From a virus, in IMG/VR virus record IMGVR_UViG_3300045999_007227, positions 1 to 21,006 of that record: a stretch of DNA of 21,006 nucleotides; one strand, given 5' to 3'. Both the position numbers and the translations under genes were made by a program. Shown one piece after another: positions 13,973-21,006 of the stretch (its first letter is position 1; the number at the start of each line of letters is the position of its first letter). The notes under the pieces are model-generated. The model made no database searches. It was given only the letters and a program-made list of their open reading frames with translations, and was not told the origin of the DNA.

Positions 13973-14835
13973 TGGCCTACACCTCCGTCAAGGCGCTGGT
14001 GGACGCGGAGCTGGCTGGCCAGAGCGCGTTCCACACCTTCCGCAAGGTGCCCAACCAGGCCACCGCGGCGGGGGTGTGGTTTGACCTGAGCATGAGCCCA
14101 GGCAACCCGGTGCCGAATTACTACGCCGCCACCGCGGTCACGTCCGTGGCCATGCGCCAGAGCGTGCAGGGCGGCATTCCGCACGGCGGCAACGTGGCGC
14201 AGCTCGGCCAGAGCAAGTACGTCAAGACCATCATGGCCATGACGCAGACGGCCACCGCGGCGCCGCTGCCCATGATCCTGTGCGACTACCAGCTCTTCTA
14301 CCCGTTCGTGGACATGTCGATCACGGACTGGCAGGAGATGACCAACACCGTGGCGCTGCCGCGCCCCACGGCCACGCCGCCGCAGATCATGGCCGTCATC
14401 GTTGCGGCGCCCACGGGCGCCAGCATTCGCTTCCGGGTGCAATACACCAACAGCGCCGGGGTCACGGGGCGTCTGACGCCGCTGGTCAGCACCACGACGC
14501 AGGTCGTCAACGGCACCATCATCAGCGGCTCGCCGGCCACGGCCTTTTCGGCCGGCCCGTTCCTGCCGCTGCAGCCCGGCGACCGCGGCGTGAGCGCCAT
14601 CGAGGCCGTGCAGTTCGAAACGGCTGACGTGGGCCTGCTGTCGTTCGTTCTGGTGTCGCCCGTCGAGAGCCTGGCCATCCGCACCATTGACGCGCCCGTG
14701 GAGCGCGTGCCGTTCACCGACATGGCCGACATGCCGATCATCGTGGACGACGCCTACCTGAACCTCATCTGCTACCCAAACGGGTCGCTTCAAAACGCAA
14801 ACATCAACGGCTACTTGCAAACCGTGTGGGGATGA
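13972..14835 (+). CDS. Structural protein, first of a tandem paralogous pair
   Basis: A 287-residue protein starting [16 protein letters not shown]. Key shared blocks with the next gene are [51 protein letters not shown] and a C-terminal NGYLQTVWG. It has no transmembrane segment, no signal peptide and no catalytic motif, and is rich in beta-forming residues, which fits a virion surface protein. It lies between portal and scaffold genes. I do not recognise a named family. It could be a capsid-associated or head-fibre protein; the major capsid protein is more probably outside the window, after the scaffold gene. Confidence 0.65.
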   Translation: MAYTSVKALVDAELAGQSAFHTFRKVPNQATAAGVWFDLSMSPGNPVPNYYAATAVTSVAMRQSVQGGIPHGGNVAQLGQSKYVKTIMAMTQTATAAPLPMILCDYQLFYPFVDMSITDWQEMTNTVALPRPTATPPQIMAVIVAAPTGASIRFRVQYTNSAGVTGRLTPLVSTTTQVVNGTIISGSPATAFSAGPFLPLQPGDRGVSAIEAVQFETADVGLLSFVLVSPVESLAIRTIDAPVERVPFTDMADMPIIVDDAYLNLICYPNGSLQNANINGYLQTVWG

Positions 14836-14836
14836 C

Positions 14837-15958
14837 ATGACGATTCAATCGATGGACCAGATGATCAACGCTCTGACGAGCGGGTCAACCAACCGGACGG
14901 ACTGGAACAAGAACTGGCTGGGCGCCGCTGCCCAGGCCGCCGGCCTGTGGTACGACCTGAGCATGGGCGCGGGCAACCCGCCGCCCAACGCCGTCATCGG
15001 CTCGACCACCAACCTGGCGCAGCAAAACGTCAGCGAATCCACAACGACCACGGCCACCACTGCGGCCACCAGCGGCAGCATCTCGGGCACCACGTTCACC
15101 GACACCACGCACGGCACGGGCCGCTTTACGGTCGGCATGGTGCTCACCGGCACGGGTGTGGCTGCGGGCACGTTCATCACCGCGCTGGGCACCGGCACGG
15201 GCGCCAACAACGGCGGCACCTACACGGTCAACATCTCGCAGACGGTGACGTCGCAAACCATCACCGGCACGGCCTACCCCAACGGCATCGCCCACGGTGG
15301 CAACGTCTCCACGGCGGTAAAGAACCTGCTCAACGCCAGCGTGTTCAGCGCCGCAGCAACGACGGCGCCGGCGGTGTTCCTGCTGTACGACATGCTGGCC
15401 ACGTTCACCATCAGCAGCGTGACCACCACGGGCGCGCAGAACTTCACAGGCGCGGCAGCCTGGCCTCGCTACGCTGACGGCCAGGGCGTGCGGGCGTTCC
15501 TTACGCCCAGCGTGGTGATGGGCGCCGGCACTCCCACCGTGCGCCTGGGCTACACCAACCCGGCCAGTGTCTCGGGCCGTCTGACGCCGGCTGCGCCGTC
15601 ACTGCCCCTCATCAACGCCACGGCGCCGGTCGGCTCAGTGCCCTACAGCGGCACCGGCGCGGGCAAGTACGGGCCTTTTATTCCGCTGGAGGCAGGAGAC
15701 ACGGGCATCAAGTCAGTGGAGAACATCAACTTCAGCGCCACGATGACATCGGGCTGCATGAACCTGGTGATCTGCCGCCCGCTGGCCTACATCCCTGTCA
15801 CCACGGTGGGTGTGGCTGCCGAGCGCGACTTCCTGAACCAGTTGCCCAGCCTGCCCACCATCCAGGACGGCGCGGTGCTGCACTGGCTGATGTACGCCGG
15901 TGCGGCCACGCCGGCCAACAGCGCCTTCTACGGCCACCTCGATACCGTCTGGGGCTGA
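14837..15958 (+). CDS. Structural protein, second paralog with inserted domain
   Basis: A 373-residue protein that aligns with the previous gene: [51 protein letters not shown] and C-terminal YGHLDTVWG. Between the first two blocks it carries about 80 extra residues (roughly 66-146), very rich in Thr, Gly and Ser. This insert holds [20 protein letters not shown], then [20 protein letters not shown], a beta-rich motif I have seen in other phage tail and capsid-associated proteins. The start ATG lies one base after the upstream stop. Being a tandem paralog with an extra exposed domain, it is likely a variable virion surface protein; the exact location is unknown. Confidence 0.65.
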   Translation: MTIQSMDQMINALTSGSTNRTDWNKNWLGAAAQAAGLWYDLSMGAGNPPPNAVIGSTTNLAQQNVSESTTTTATTAATSGSISGTTFTDTTHGTGRFTVGMVLTGTGVAAGTFITALGTGTGANNGGTYTVNISQTVTSQTITGTAYPNGIAHGGNVSTAVKNLLNASVFSAAATTAPAVFLLYDMLATFTISSVTTTGAQNFTGAAAWPRYADGQGVRAFLTPSVVMGAGTPTVRLGYTNPASVSGRLTPAAPSLPLINATAPVGSVPYSGTGAGKYGPFIPLEAGDTGIKSVENINFSATMTSGCMNLVICRPLAYIPVTTVGVAAERDFLNQLPSLPTIQDGAVLHWLMYAGAATPANSAFYGHLDTVWG

Positions 15959-15959
15959 C

Positions 15960-16826
15960 ATGCTCCTCGGCAACCATTCGGTCCTGAGCAAGATGCCCGT
16001 GAGGTTTCGCGGGGGCTCAACCACGGCTGTCGAGGTCAACGTCATCGCCAACTACCAGGGCAGCGGCCCACGGCGCAACCGCTTCTATGTCAGCGGCCAG
16101 ACCACGGCCTACAAGACGCTGGCCGTGCCCACAGGCTACTACCCACCAGGCACCTGGATCATCCCCCAGGTGTCGGGCGAGATGGGCGCGGTCAATGCGC
16201 TGGTGGGTGTGGGCAGTGCCACCGCCAACCTGGCGGGCGGGCGCAACGCGCAGGCCACTGTCACCGGCGCGGGCGACATCACCAACGCTTTGGCGGGCCT
16301 GATCGTCTCGCTGGCAGCCACCATCAGTGGCAGCGGCGATCTGACCGACGCAGACCTCAAGGCGTTCCTGAACGCGGTGGCCACGCTGGCCGGCAGCGGC
16401 GACCTGTCTGCGGCCATCGGGGCCATCGCCTCGGTGACGGCCAGCGCCAGCGGCGCCGGCACACTGGCCGGCACGTCCACCGCCACGGGCGCGCTGGGCG
16501 CCACCATTCGCAGCTACGGTGACCTGACGCCCGAGGGCCTGGCCAACGCCGTCTGGTCGGCCATCGCCGCGCAGTACAACGTCAGCGGCTCCATGGGCGA
16601 GCTGCTCAACAGCGCAGGCGCCGCGGCTGACCCGCTGCTGGGCATCGTGGAGGGCCCGCTGACGCTGCGCGACGTGCTGCGCATCCTGCTGGCCGTGAAT
16701 GCGGGAGATGCCACGGGCCTGGAGGGCGCCAGCATGGTCTTCAAGAGCCAGGACGGCACCGTGGACCGGGTGGAGGCCTCCTATGCCTCTGGCGCCCGCA
16801 CCATCAACGTCATCGACCCGTCGTGA
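15960..16826 (+). CDS. Gly/Ser-rich repeat virion protein
   Basis: A 288-residue protein starting MLLGNHSVLSKMPVRFRGG. The N-terminal 90 residues are beta-rich, with TGYYPPGTWIIP. From about residue 95 to 200 there are four to five imperfect repeats of the type Ala-rich, then 'GSGDL' or 'GAGDI' or 'GAGTL', about 22-28 residues apart: TGAGDITNALAG, SGSGDLTDAD, AGSGDLSAAIG, SGAGTLAGTS. The C-terminal part (TPEGLANAVWSAIAAQYN) is helical. I recognise this as a phage repeat architecture but no firm function. I chose the ATG at 15960 because it is one base past the upstream stop region and opens the conserved start; an upstream start at 15900 would overlap the paralog gene. Confidence 0.65.
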   Translation: MLLGNHSVLSKMPVRFRGGSTTAVEVNVIANYQGSGPRRNRFYVSGQTTAYKTLAVPTGYYPPGTWIIPQVSGEMGAVNALVGVGSATANLAGGRNAQATVTGAGDITNALAGLIVSLAATISGSGDLTDADLKAFLNAVATLAGSGDLSAAIGAIASVTASASGAGTLAGTSTATGALGATIRSYGDLTPEGLANAVWSAIAAQYNVSGSMGELLNSAGAAADPLLGIVEGPLTLRDVLRILLAVNAGDATGLEGASMVFKSQDGTVDRVEASYASGARTINVIDPS

Positions 16827-17293
16827 GCTACTTCGGCCTGACCTTCGGAGAGTACCCCGGGCGGTGGTGGGGCCAGGCCTTGGCGCCGCCGCCTGTGGTG
16901 GTCTTTGCCGGTGGCGATGACGCCCCCAGGCGCAGGCGGGCCAAGCCGCGCGACTTTGAGCAGGAGCGCAAAGAGGCGGCGCAGCTGCGTCGTTTCCTTG
17001 AGCGGCTGCTGGAGCCTGTGGAGGTGGCCGCCGAGGTGGTCACTGCGCCTGATGTGGTGGCGGTGGTGCCCAAGCGGGGGCAGGACATCGTGGTGCCCGT
17101 GCCCCCGGCCTTCAGCGTGGCCGAGGTGTCCGAGGCCGTGATGTCGGTGCTGCGCCAGCGGTCTGTCGAGTCCAAGCGCCTCAGGGCTGCGGATGACAGG
17201 CTGCGGGAGATCGTGGCGGCTGCCAAGGCTGAAAATGCGCGCCAAGCGTTGCGGAAACGTCGACGCGATGAGGAATTCCTGTTGTTGATGTGA
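16823..17293 (+). CDS. Hypothetical virion-region protein with charged helix
   Basis: A 156-residue protein starting at a GTG that overlaps the upstream stop (GTGA). The first 30 residues (MSYFGLTFGEYPGRWWGQAL) are aromatic and Gly-rich; then a basic patch (RRRRAKPRDF) leads into a charged helix (QERKEAAQLRRFLERLLEPV). A Val/Pro-rich linker and a second, strongly basic helical segment end the protein (RQALRKRRRDEEF). It looks like a coiled-coil structural or assembly protein. I do not recognise the family. It sits in a block of beta-rich virion genes, so an adaptor role is possible, but this is speculation. Confidence 0.55.
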   Translation: MSYFGLTFGEYPGRWWGQALAPPPVVVFAGGDDAPRRRRAKPRDFEQERKEAAQLRRFLERLLEPVEVAAEVVTAPDVVAVVPKRGQDIVVPVPPAFSVAEVSEAVMSVLRQRSVESKRLRAADDRLREIVAAAKAENARQALRKRRRDEEFLLLM

Positions 17294-17301
17294 GGCACTG
17301 A

Positions 17302-17772
17302 ATGAGCCTGTTCCCCATAGTTGATGGTCGGGCGCGGTTCGACGCGTCAGCCAACGCAGACAGCGACCGTTACTCCGCGGGAATCCGCTTCACGCAGGAG
17401 GGCGCGGCGCGCTCGATGACGAGCGCCGGGACGTTCTTCAACCAGGGCATCCCGATGTCTGCCAGCGGCCAGGTGGCGCTGGTGGACGCGTCCTCGGGCC
17501 TGCCTGCCAACGTGGTTTGGCTGAGCGGCCTGCCCATCAGCAACGACAGGGTCTGCATCAGCAACAAGCCGGTGTCGATCGTGTCCAGCGGCATTCCGTA
17601 TGACTCTGCAGGAGCGGTCGCGGCCACGGTGGCGCCGATCACGTTGGAGGCGACGCTGGATCTTGTCTTCGCAGGTTCGGCTGAGAACTTGGGCCAGGCG
17701 GGCCCCTCTCTCGATTTGAATTTTGTGGCGGGCACCTACTGCTCGACCTGCAGCTACACCGTTTGGGAGTAA
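17302..17772 (+). CDS. Hypothetical virion-region protein
   Basis: A 156-residue protein beginning MSLFPIVDGRARFDASANAD, with GAARSMTSAGTFFNQGIPMS and repeated short beta segments (WLSGLPISNDRVCIS, SIVSSGIPYD). No catalytic or membrane motif is visible; the composition (Ala, Ser, Gly, Val) is that of a soluble beta-structured virion protein. GAGG lies eight bases before the ATG. It precedes the spike gene by three bases, so it may belong to the same surface assembly. I do not recognise a family. Confidence 0.6.
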   Translation: MSLFPIVDGRARFDASANADSDRYSAGIRFTQEGAARSMTSAGTFFNQGIPMSASGQVALVDASSGLPANVVWLSGLPISNDRVCISNKPVSIVSSGIPYDSAGAVAATVAPITLEATLDLVFAGSAENLGQAGPSLDLNFVAGTYCSTCSYTVWE

Positions 17773-17775
17773 CTC

Positions 17776-18984
17776 ATGGCACTGGTTTGCAAGAACTTCA
17801 GCGACATCATCACCTTCACCCGTGCCAGCACGGCCACGTACTTCGACTCTGCCGGTGTGCTGACCACCGCTGCCATTGACGCTCCACGCTTCGACTTCAA
17901 CCCCAGCACGCTGGCGGCTCAGGGGCTGCTGAGTGAAGAGTCTCGCGCAAATTTGCTGTTGCGTAGTGCTGAATTCGATAACGCAACATGGAATAAAAGT
18001 AACGCCAGAGTTACCGCTAACGCAGCAACGGCTCCAGATGGCGGCGCAAACGCAGACAAGCTGATCGAAAATGCAGGGACTGGAACAAAGCAAATATTTC
18101 AACCCGGAATTTCTTTTGTATCCGGAACGGCATATACATACACAGTTTTTGTAAAACAAGCCGAGCGTAGTTTTGTCTATATTGTCGGAGCAAGTGGTGT
18201 ATTCAGCGCTGCGCCAGCAGGTTCGGTTAACCTGTCTTCCGGCGCAATTGTTCAAACGCCATCTGGCAATTCTTCTGCTCTAACCGTAAGAAACGTAGGA
18301 AACGGTTGGTTTAGGATTGAATTTACCGCTACCGCCACAAGCACTACAAACGCCGCTGGATTTGATATTCGTCCTTCGCTGAACGGCACTGATCTCGGGT
18401 CTTACACCGGCGACGGCACCAGCGGCATTTTTATCTGGGGCGCTCAACTTGAAGCCGGAGCCTTCCCCACCAGCTACATCCCCACCACCACCACTGCCCT
18501 CACGCGCTCTGCTGATGTGGCTTCAGTGAATACGCTGAGTCCTTGGTATAACGCGAGTGCTGGAACTGTTTACGCTGGGCTGCAACGATACGCTCTGATA
18601 CCTTCTACAGCGCTTGCTAATGCGTGGGCTTTGTCAGACAACACCAATAATGAAAGATTTTTAGCGTACAACACCGGATCTGTTCAAACGATGGATTTGG
18701 CTGTTACAGACGGAGGCGTTGCGCAAGCAACGTTAGTTGCCCCCAATGCAATTACAGCAAACGCAACTATAAAAACTGCATTTGCGTACGCAGTAAACGA
18801 CTTTGCTTTTGTTAGGGACGCGGGTGTGGTGCAAACTGATACGTCTGGAACATTGCCAACTGTTGACCGTCTTTATATTGGTGCCAATGCAACTGGCATC
18901 GGGCAGTGGACAAGTCACATCCGCCGCATCACCTACTACCCCCGCCGCCTGAGCAATGCCGAGTTGCAGGCCATCACGGCGTAA
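17776..18984 (+). CDS. Phage head-spike-type fibre protein
   Basis: A 402-residue protein that starts with the 'phage head spike fibre' pattern. FTRASTATYFDSAGVLTTA, then RFDFNP, GLLSEESRANLLLRSAEFDN and a WNKS block are followed by IFIWGAQLEAGAFPTSYIPT and TRSAD at about residues 214-251. The remaining 150 residues form a LamG/concanavalin-like sandwich, ending RLYIGANATGIGQWTSHIRR and YYPRRLSNAELQAIT. It is probably a receptor- or carbohydrate-binding spike. GGGAG lies six bases before the ATG. Two stretches (about 17945-18400 and 18530-18900) are much poorer in GC than the rest of the window, while the linker between them is GC-rich like its neighbours, suggesting recent exchange of the binding modules. 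Confidence 0.8.
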   Translation: MALVCKNFSDIITFTRASTATYFDSAGVLTTAAIDAPRFDFNPSTLAAQGLLSEESRANLLLRSAEFDNATWNKSNARVTANAATAPDGGANADKLIENAGTGTKQIFQPGISFVSGTAYTYTVFVKQAERSFVYIVGASGVFSAAPAGSVNLSSGAIVQTPSGNSSALTVRNVGNGWFRIEFTATATSTTNAAGFDIRPSLNGTDLGSYTGDGTSGIFIWGAQLEAGAFPTSYIPTTTTALTRSADVASVNTLSPWYNASAGTVYAGLQRYALIPSTALANAWALSDNTNNERFLAYNTGSVQTMDLAVTDGGVAQATLVAPNAITANATIKTAFAYAVNDFAFVRDAGVVQTDTSGTLPTVDRLYIGANATGIGQWTSHIRRITYYPRRLSNAELQAITA

Positions 18985-18993
18985 GGAGCAACC

Positions 18994-19440
18994 ATGTACC
19001 ACGACTACTACCTGAAGTTCAAAGACGCCGAGGAAGCGAACGAGGTGCTGTTCACCATCGTTCCATCGGGTTTCCCGACAATGAAAACTGTGCCGGGTAC
19101 GAAGTACCTTGTGAAAGGCACGGCGGAATACGACTTTGAGGACTACACCACGTTCGACCCACCAGAAGGCGCGGAGGTGCTGGACTCTTGGCCCGAGGAT
19201 CAAGAGATTGTCGATCCGGATGCGCCGCCGCAAGGTTTGTGGGTGCCTCGGTATGCAGCTGTGGATGTCATCGGCACGATCTACAAGCCCACGGGCAAGG
19301 TGTTGAAAACACCGGAGGGCCCGGTGGACGAGATGAAGCCCCTACCCGGCTGGCATGTCAACGTGCGGCACACTGCCGAGGCTCCCGAGTTGGACGCCTA
19401 CAAGGTTGAGGTGAAGACGCCGAGCAGGATGTGGGCGTGA
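18994..19440 (+). CDS. Conserved phage protein, possibly fibre-associated
   Basis: A 148-residue protein starting MYHDYYLKFKDAEEANEVLF. The C-terminal half has RYAAVDVIGTIYKPTGKVLK, PGWHVNVRHTAEAPEL and ends KTPSRMWA. I have seen this layout (MYxDYYxxFxDxxxAxxVLF ... VIGxIYKPTG ... PGWHVNVR ... TPxRVWA) in tail-fibre regions of many proteobacterial phages, with no tested function. A strong AAGGAG lies before the ATG. It directly follows the spike gene, so a fibre chaperone or attachment role is plausible but unproven. No catalytic residues are apparent. Confidence 0.7.
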   Translation: MYHDYYLKFKDAEEANEVLFTIVPSGFPTMKTVPGTKYLVKGTAEYDFEDYTTFDPPEGAEVLDSWPEDQEIVDPDAPPQGLWVPRYAAVDVIGTIYKPTGKVLKTPEGPVDEMKPLPGWHVNVRHTAEAPELDAYKVEVKTPSRMWA

Positions 19441-19447
19441 GGTAAAC

Positions 19448-20473
19448 ATGGACGCACAGGCACTGATCGCAGCCCTGCGTGACAGGGCGCGCAAGTTCGT
19501 CTCCCTGGACACGCCCGAGGACGCTGACCTGGGCGACATGGCCATCGACATCGCCACGGGCTTCCTGCCGGTGGTGGGCACGGCCCAAGCCGGTCGCGAC
19601 TTCGAGCGCGCTAGGCGCGACAAGGACAAGCTCGGCATGGCCTTGGCCAGCCTAGGAGCGGTGCCGGTGGTGGGCGGTGTGGCCAATGCGGCCAACAAGG
19701 CGCGCAAGGGGGGCAAGGCGGCTGAGGAGGCTGTGAAAGTTTTGCGCGGGCCACGCGCTGAGGCTTTGGAAACGGCCCGGCAGAACGCAGTCAAGATGCT
19801 GGGGCTGCCTGAGAACAACACGGCGATGGATCGTGCGCGGGCGCTGGGATTTGAGACAGCGCCCAGCAAAACCACGTATCACGGCGCACGCGGTGAGATT
19901 GCCGGCCAGATTGATCCTGCCAAGTCGGATTTTGGTTTCCACACCGGGACGTTGGATCAGGCTGAGAGTCGCCTCAAGGCTTTTGCGCGGCCAATGGAGG
20001 TGTTTCCAGAAGGAGCCAACGTCCTGCCCCTGATGAAAAGCCGATACGCAAACATGCTGCGTGTAGCAGATGAAGGCTCATTCCACGCCGATGCTCTTGC
20101 GCCTCAACTGGCAAAGAAGGGGGTTGTCAGCAAGGACTGGGCGAAGCGCGCAGTCAAAGACATTGACGGCGACTGGAGGAAGGCTGCGGAGTACGACGAG
20201 ATTCTGCGACGCGCGATGCGAGAGAACGATTACCACGGCATCCGTTACTCCAACGCACAAGAGGGCTCTGGCACTTCCTACGCTTTTAGTGACCCATCTG
20301 TCCTTCGCTCTCGCTTCGCCGCCTTCGACCCTGCCAAGGTCAATGACAACGACCTGCTGGGCCGAGCAGACCCAAGGCTTCTGGCGGCAATCGCTGCCGG
20401 TGGTCTTGGCACCGCAGCCGCCGTTTCCGCCCTACGCAACCGCAAGAAGGAAGAGGAAGAGGCCACACGATGA
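19448..20473 (+). CDS. Toxin-like protein: pre-toxin region plus ADP-ribosyltransferase-like core
   Basis: A 341-residue protein in three parts. Residues 29-90 hold two similar Gly-rich hydrophobic stretches, GFLPVVGTAQAG (38-49) and GAVPVVGGVANAA (70-82), the layout of pre-toxin (PT-TG) regions of polymorphic toxins. Residues 140-300 resemble phage/PolyVal-type ADP-ribosyltransferases: YHGARG (144-149), DFGFHTGTLDQAESR (161-175), and GIRYSNAQEGSGTSY (264-278) with E272, then SDPSVLRSRFAAFDP. A C-terminal hydrophobic Ala/Gly segment (about 311-329) is followed by a charged KKEEEEATR tail. GAGGT lies before the ATG. By its location among virion genes it may be ejected with the DNA and modify a host target (inference). 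Catalysis is not proven: the key residues are placed by pattern only. Confidence 0.55.
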   Translation: MDAQALIAALRDRARKFVSLDTPEDADLGDMAIDIATGFLPVVGTAQAGRDFERARRDKDKLGMALASLGAVPVVGGVANAANKARKGGKAAEEAVKVLRGPRAEALETARQNAVKMLGLPENNTAMDRARALGFETAPSKTTYHGARGEIAGQIDPAKSDFGFHTGTLDQAESRLKAFARPMEVFPEGANVLPLMKSRYANMLRVADEGSFHADALAPQLAKKGVVSKDWAKRAVKDIDGDWRKAAEYDEILRRAMRENDYHGIRYSNAQEGSGTSYAFSDPSVLRSRFAAFDPAKVNDNDLLGRADPRLLAAIAAGGLGTAAAVSALRNRKKEEEEATR

Positions 20474-20793
20474 CCCGCCGCCGCTACATCCAAGACCGCC
20501 ACACCGGAGAGTTGATCGAAGTCACTGCCGACCACCGCGAGCCGATGCGCAACGACGCCGGCATCCTGTGGGGCGACCGTCACTACGACGGCCTGCAGGC
20601 CACTGACGGCAGCGACATCAGCACGCGCAGCAAGCACCGCGAGTACATGCGGGCCAACAACGTAACGCTGGCCGACGACTTCAAGGACACCTGGGCGCAG
20701 GCCCGGGCACAGCGTGAGCGCCTCTATACCCAGGGCGGCACGTTCTCTCGACGCGACGTAGAGCGCGCGATCCATCAACTCCAAAACAGGTAA
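20470..20793 (+). CDS. Conserved phage protein upstream of scaffold
   Basis: A 107-residue protein starting MTRRRYIQDRHTGELIEVTA, with NDAGILWGDRHYDGLQATDG and then ISTRSKHREYMRANNVTLAD, ending in a charged helix (ARAQRERLYTQGGTFSRRDV, ERAIHQLQNR). The pattern 'RxYIQxxxTxELxEV... GDxxYxGLxAxDGxDISTRxKHREYMxxxxLTxxDDFxxxWAxAxxxR' is one I associate with small phage proteins placed just before scaffold and capsid genes. The ATG overlaps the stop of the toxin-like gene (ATGA), so the two are coupled. No enzyme motif; probably a virion or assembly protein. Confidence 0.7.
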   Translation: MTRRRYIQDRHTGELIEVTADHREPMRNDAGILWGDRHYDGLQATDGSDISTRSKHREYMRANNVTLADDFKDTWAQARAQRERLYTQGGTFSRRDVERAIHQLQNR

Positions 20794-20799
20794 CACCCC

Positions 20800-21006
20800 A
20801 TGAGCGAACCCACGACCCTGCGCGACTCCATTGAGGCCGCGCTGGATACCGCAGCGCCTGACACGGCGCCCGATCCCATTTCGCAGCCTGCTCCGTCTGG
20901 GAGTGACCCGGGCGAAGAGCGGGGGAGTTCCCCGGCGACGCAGGCTGCCTCCTCCAAGAATCAGAACCTGGACGAACTGGCCGAGGGGCAAAAGCCTCTC
21001 TTCCTT
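20800..21006 (+). CDS. Probable scaffolding protein, N-terminal fragment
   Basis: The first 69 codons of a gene that runs off the right edge. It reads MSEPTTLRDSIEAALDTAAP, then an acidic Pro/Ser/Ala-rich stretch with little order. Starts of the type 'MSExTTLRDxIExA' followed by disordered acidic sequence are typical of scaffolding proteins of podovirus-like phages, and the gene has the right position after the small conserved protein. The major capsid gene would then be expected next, outside the window. The RBS is weak (AGG about eight bases before the ATG). The label rests on position and N-terminal pattern only. Confidence 0.5.
   Translation, partial: MSEPTTLRDSIEAALDTAAPDTAPDPISQPAPSGSDPGEERGSSPATQAASSKNQNLDELAEGQKPLFL

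Noticed and set aside
13942-14838. Minus-strand ORF (298 codons) opposite the first paralog
   Set aside because: His/Arg/Gly-rich shadow frame without motifs; the plus-strand protein is supported by its paralog.
13972-15958. Paralogous pair considered as major capsid proteins
   Set aside because: No HK97-type pattern is evident, and the probable scaffold gene lies 5 kb further downstream, where the capsid gene is normally expected next.
17347-18255. Minus-strand ORF (302 codons) crossing two genes
   Set aside because: Spans a gene boundary and the low-GC island of the spike; no domain pattern and no sensible start signal.
1-21006. Search for integrase, tRNA genes and attachment sites
   Set aside because: No tyrosine or serine recombinase motif and no tRNA-like cloverleaf was recognised; the repressor suggests a temperate phage, but integration genes must be outside the window if present.

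Overview
The window is part of a tailed double-stranded DNA bacteriophage or prophage genome. By the gene set and the high GC content of most of it, the host is probably a Betaproteobacterium, most likely Burkholderiales (inference; no host gene, tRNA or integrase is present). Coding density is very high, neighbouring genes overlap by 1-13 bp, and most products are phage families.

Left arm (1-5420, minus strand): a compact early/recombination operon. In transcription order it holds two small membrane proteins, an NrdR-like zinc ribbon, a small conserved protein, a Sak4-type RecA-like ATPase, a small unknown protein, a DUF669 ssDNA-binding-like protein, a Cas4/RecB-like PD-(D/E)XK nuclease, an HNH-like protein with a helix-turn-helix, a 42-residue membrane peptide, an unknown protein, a RuvC-like resolvase, and the first 39 codons of a cytosine-5 DNA methyltransferase cut by the window edge. 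Exonuclease, ATPase, ssDNA-binding protein and resolvase together look like a complete phage recombination set.

Control region (5421-6242): a CI-like repressor on the minus strand, with its own hairpin terminator, faces a Cro-like protein on the plus strand. The divergent gap carries two TTGCG/CGCAA palindromes that I read as operators. A second large inverted repeat lies in front of the left operon. Together these suggest a temperate lifestyle.

Right arm (6243-21006, plus strand): the Cro-like gene is followed by a primase/helicase fusion. A 222-bp non-coding gap then carries helically spaced GCGGTCGC repeats around a strong terminator. The packaging and head genes come next: a TerS-like protein, DUF3310, the large terminase and the portal. 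About 7 kb of surface or accessory genes follow: a fibre-like protein, two tiny zinc ribbons, two tandem paralogous structural proteins, a Gly-rich repeat protein, and a head-spike-type fibre with two low-GC islands. Next is a protein that looks like a polymorphic-toxin effector with an ADP-ribosyltransferase-like core. The window ends at the start of a probable scaffolding protein, so the major capsid gene probably lies just outside.

The most interesting items are the toxin-like protein at 19448-20473 in the virion gene block, the mosaic spike gene, the tandem paralogs with an inserted domain, and the repeat cluster upstream of the terminase. Family names come from recalled sequence patterns, not database searches.
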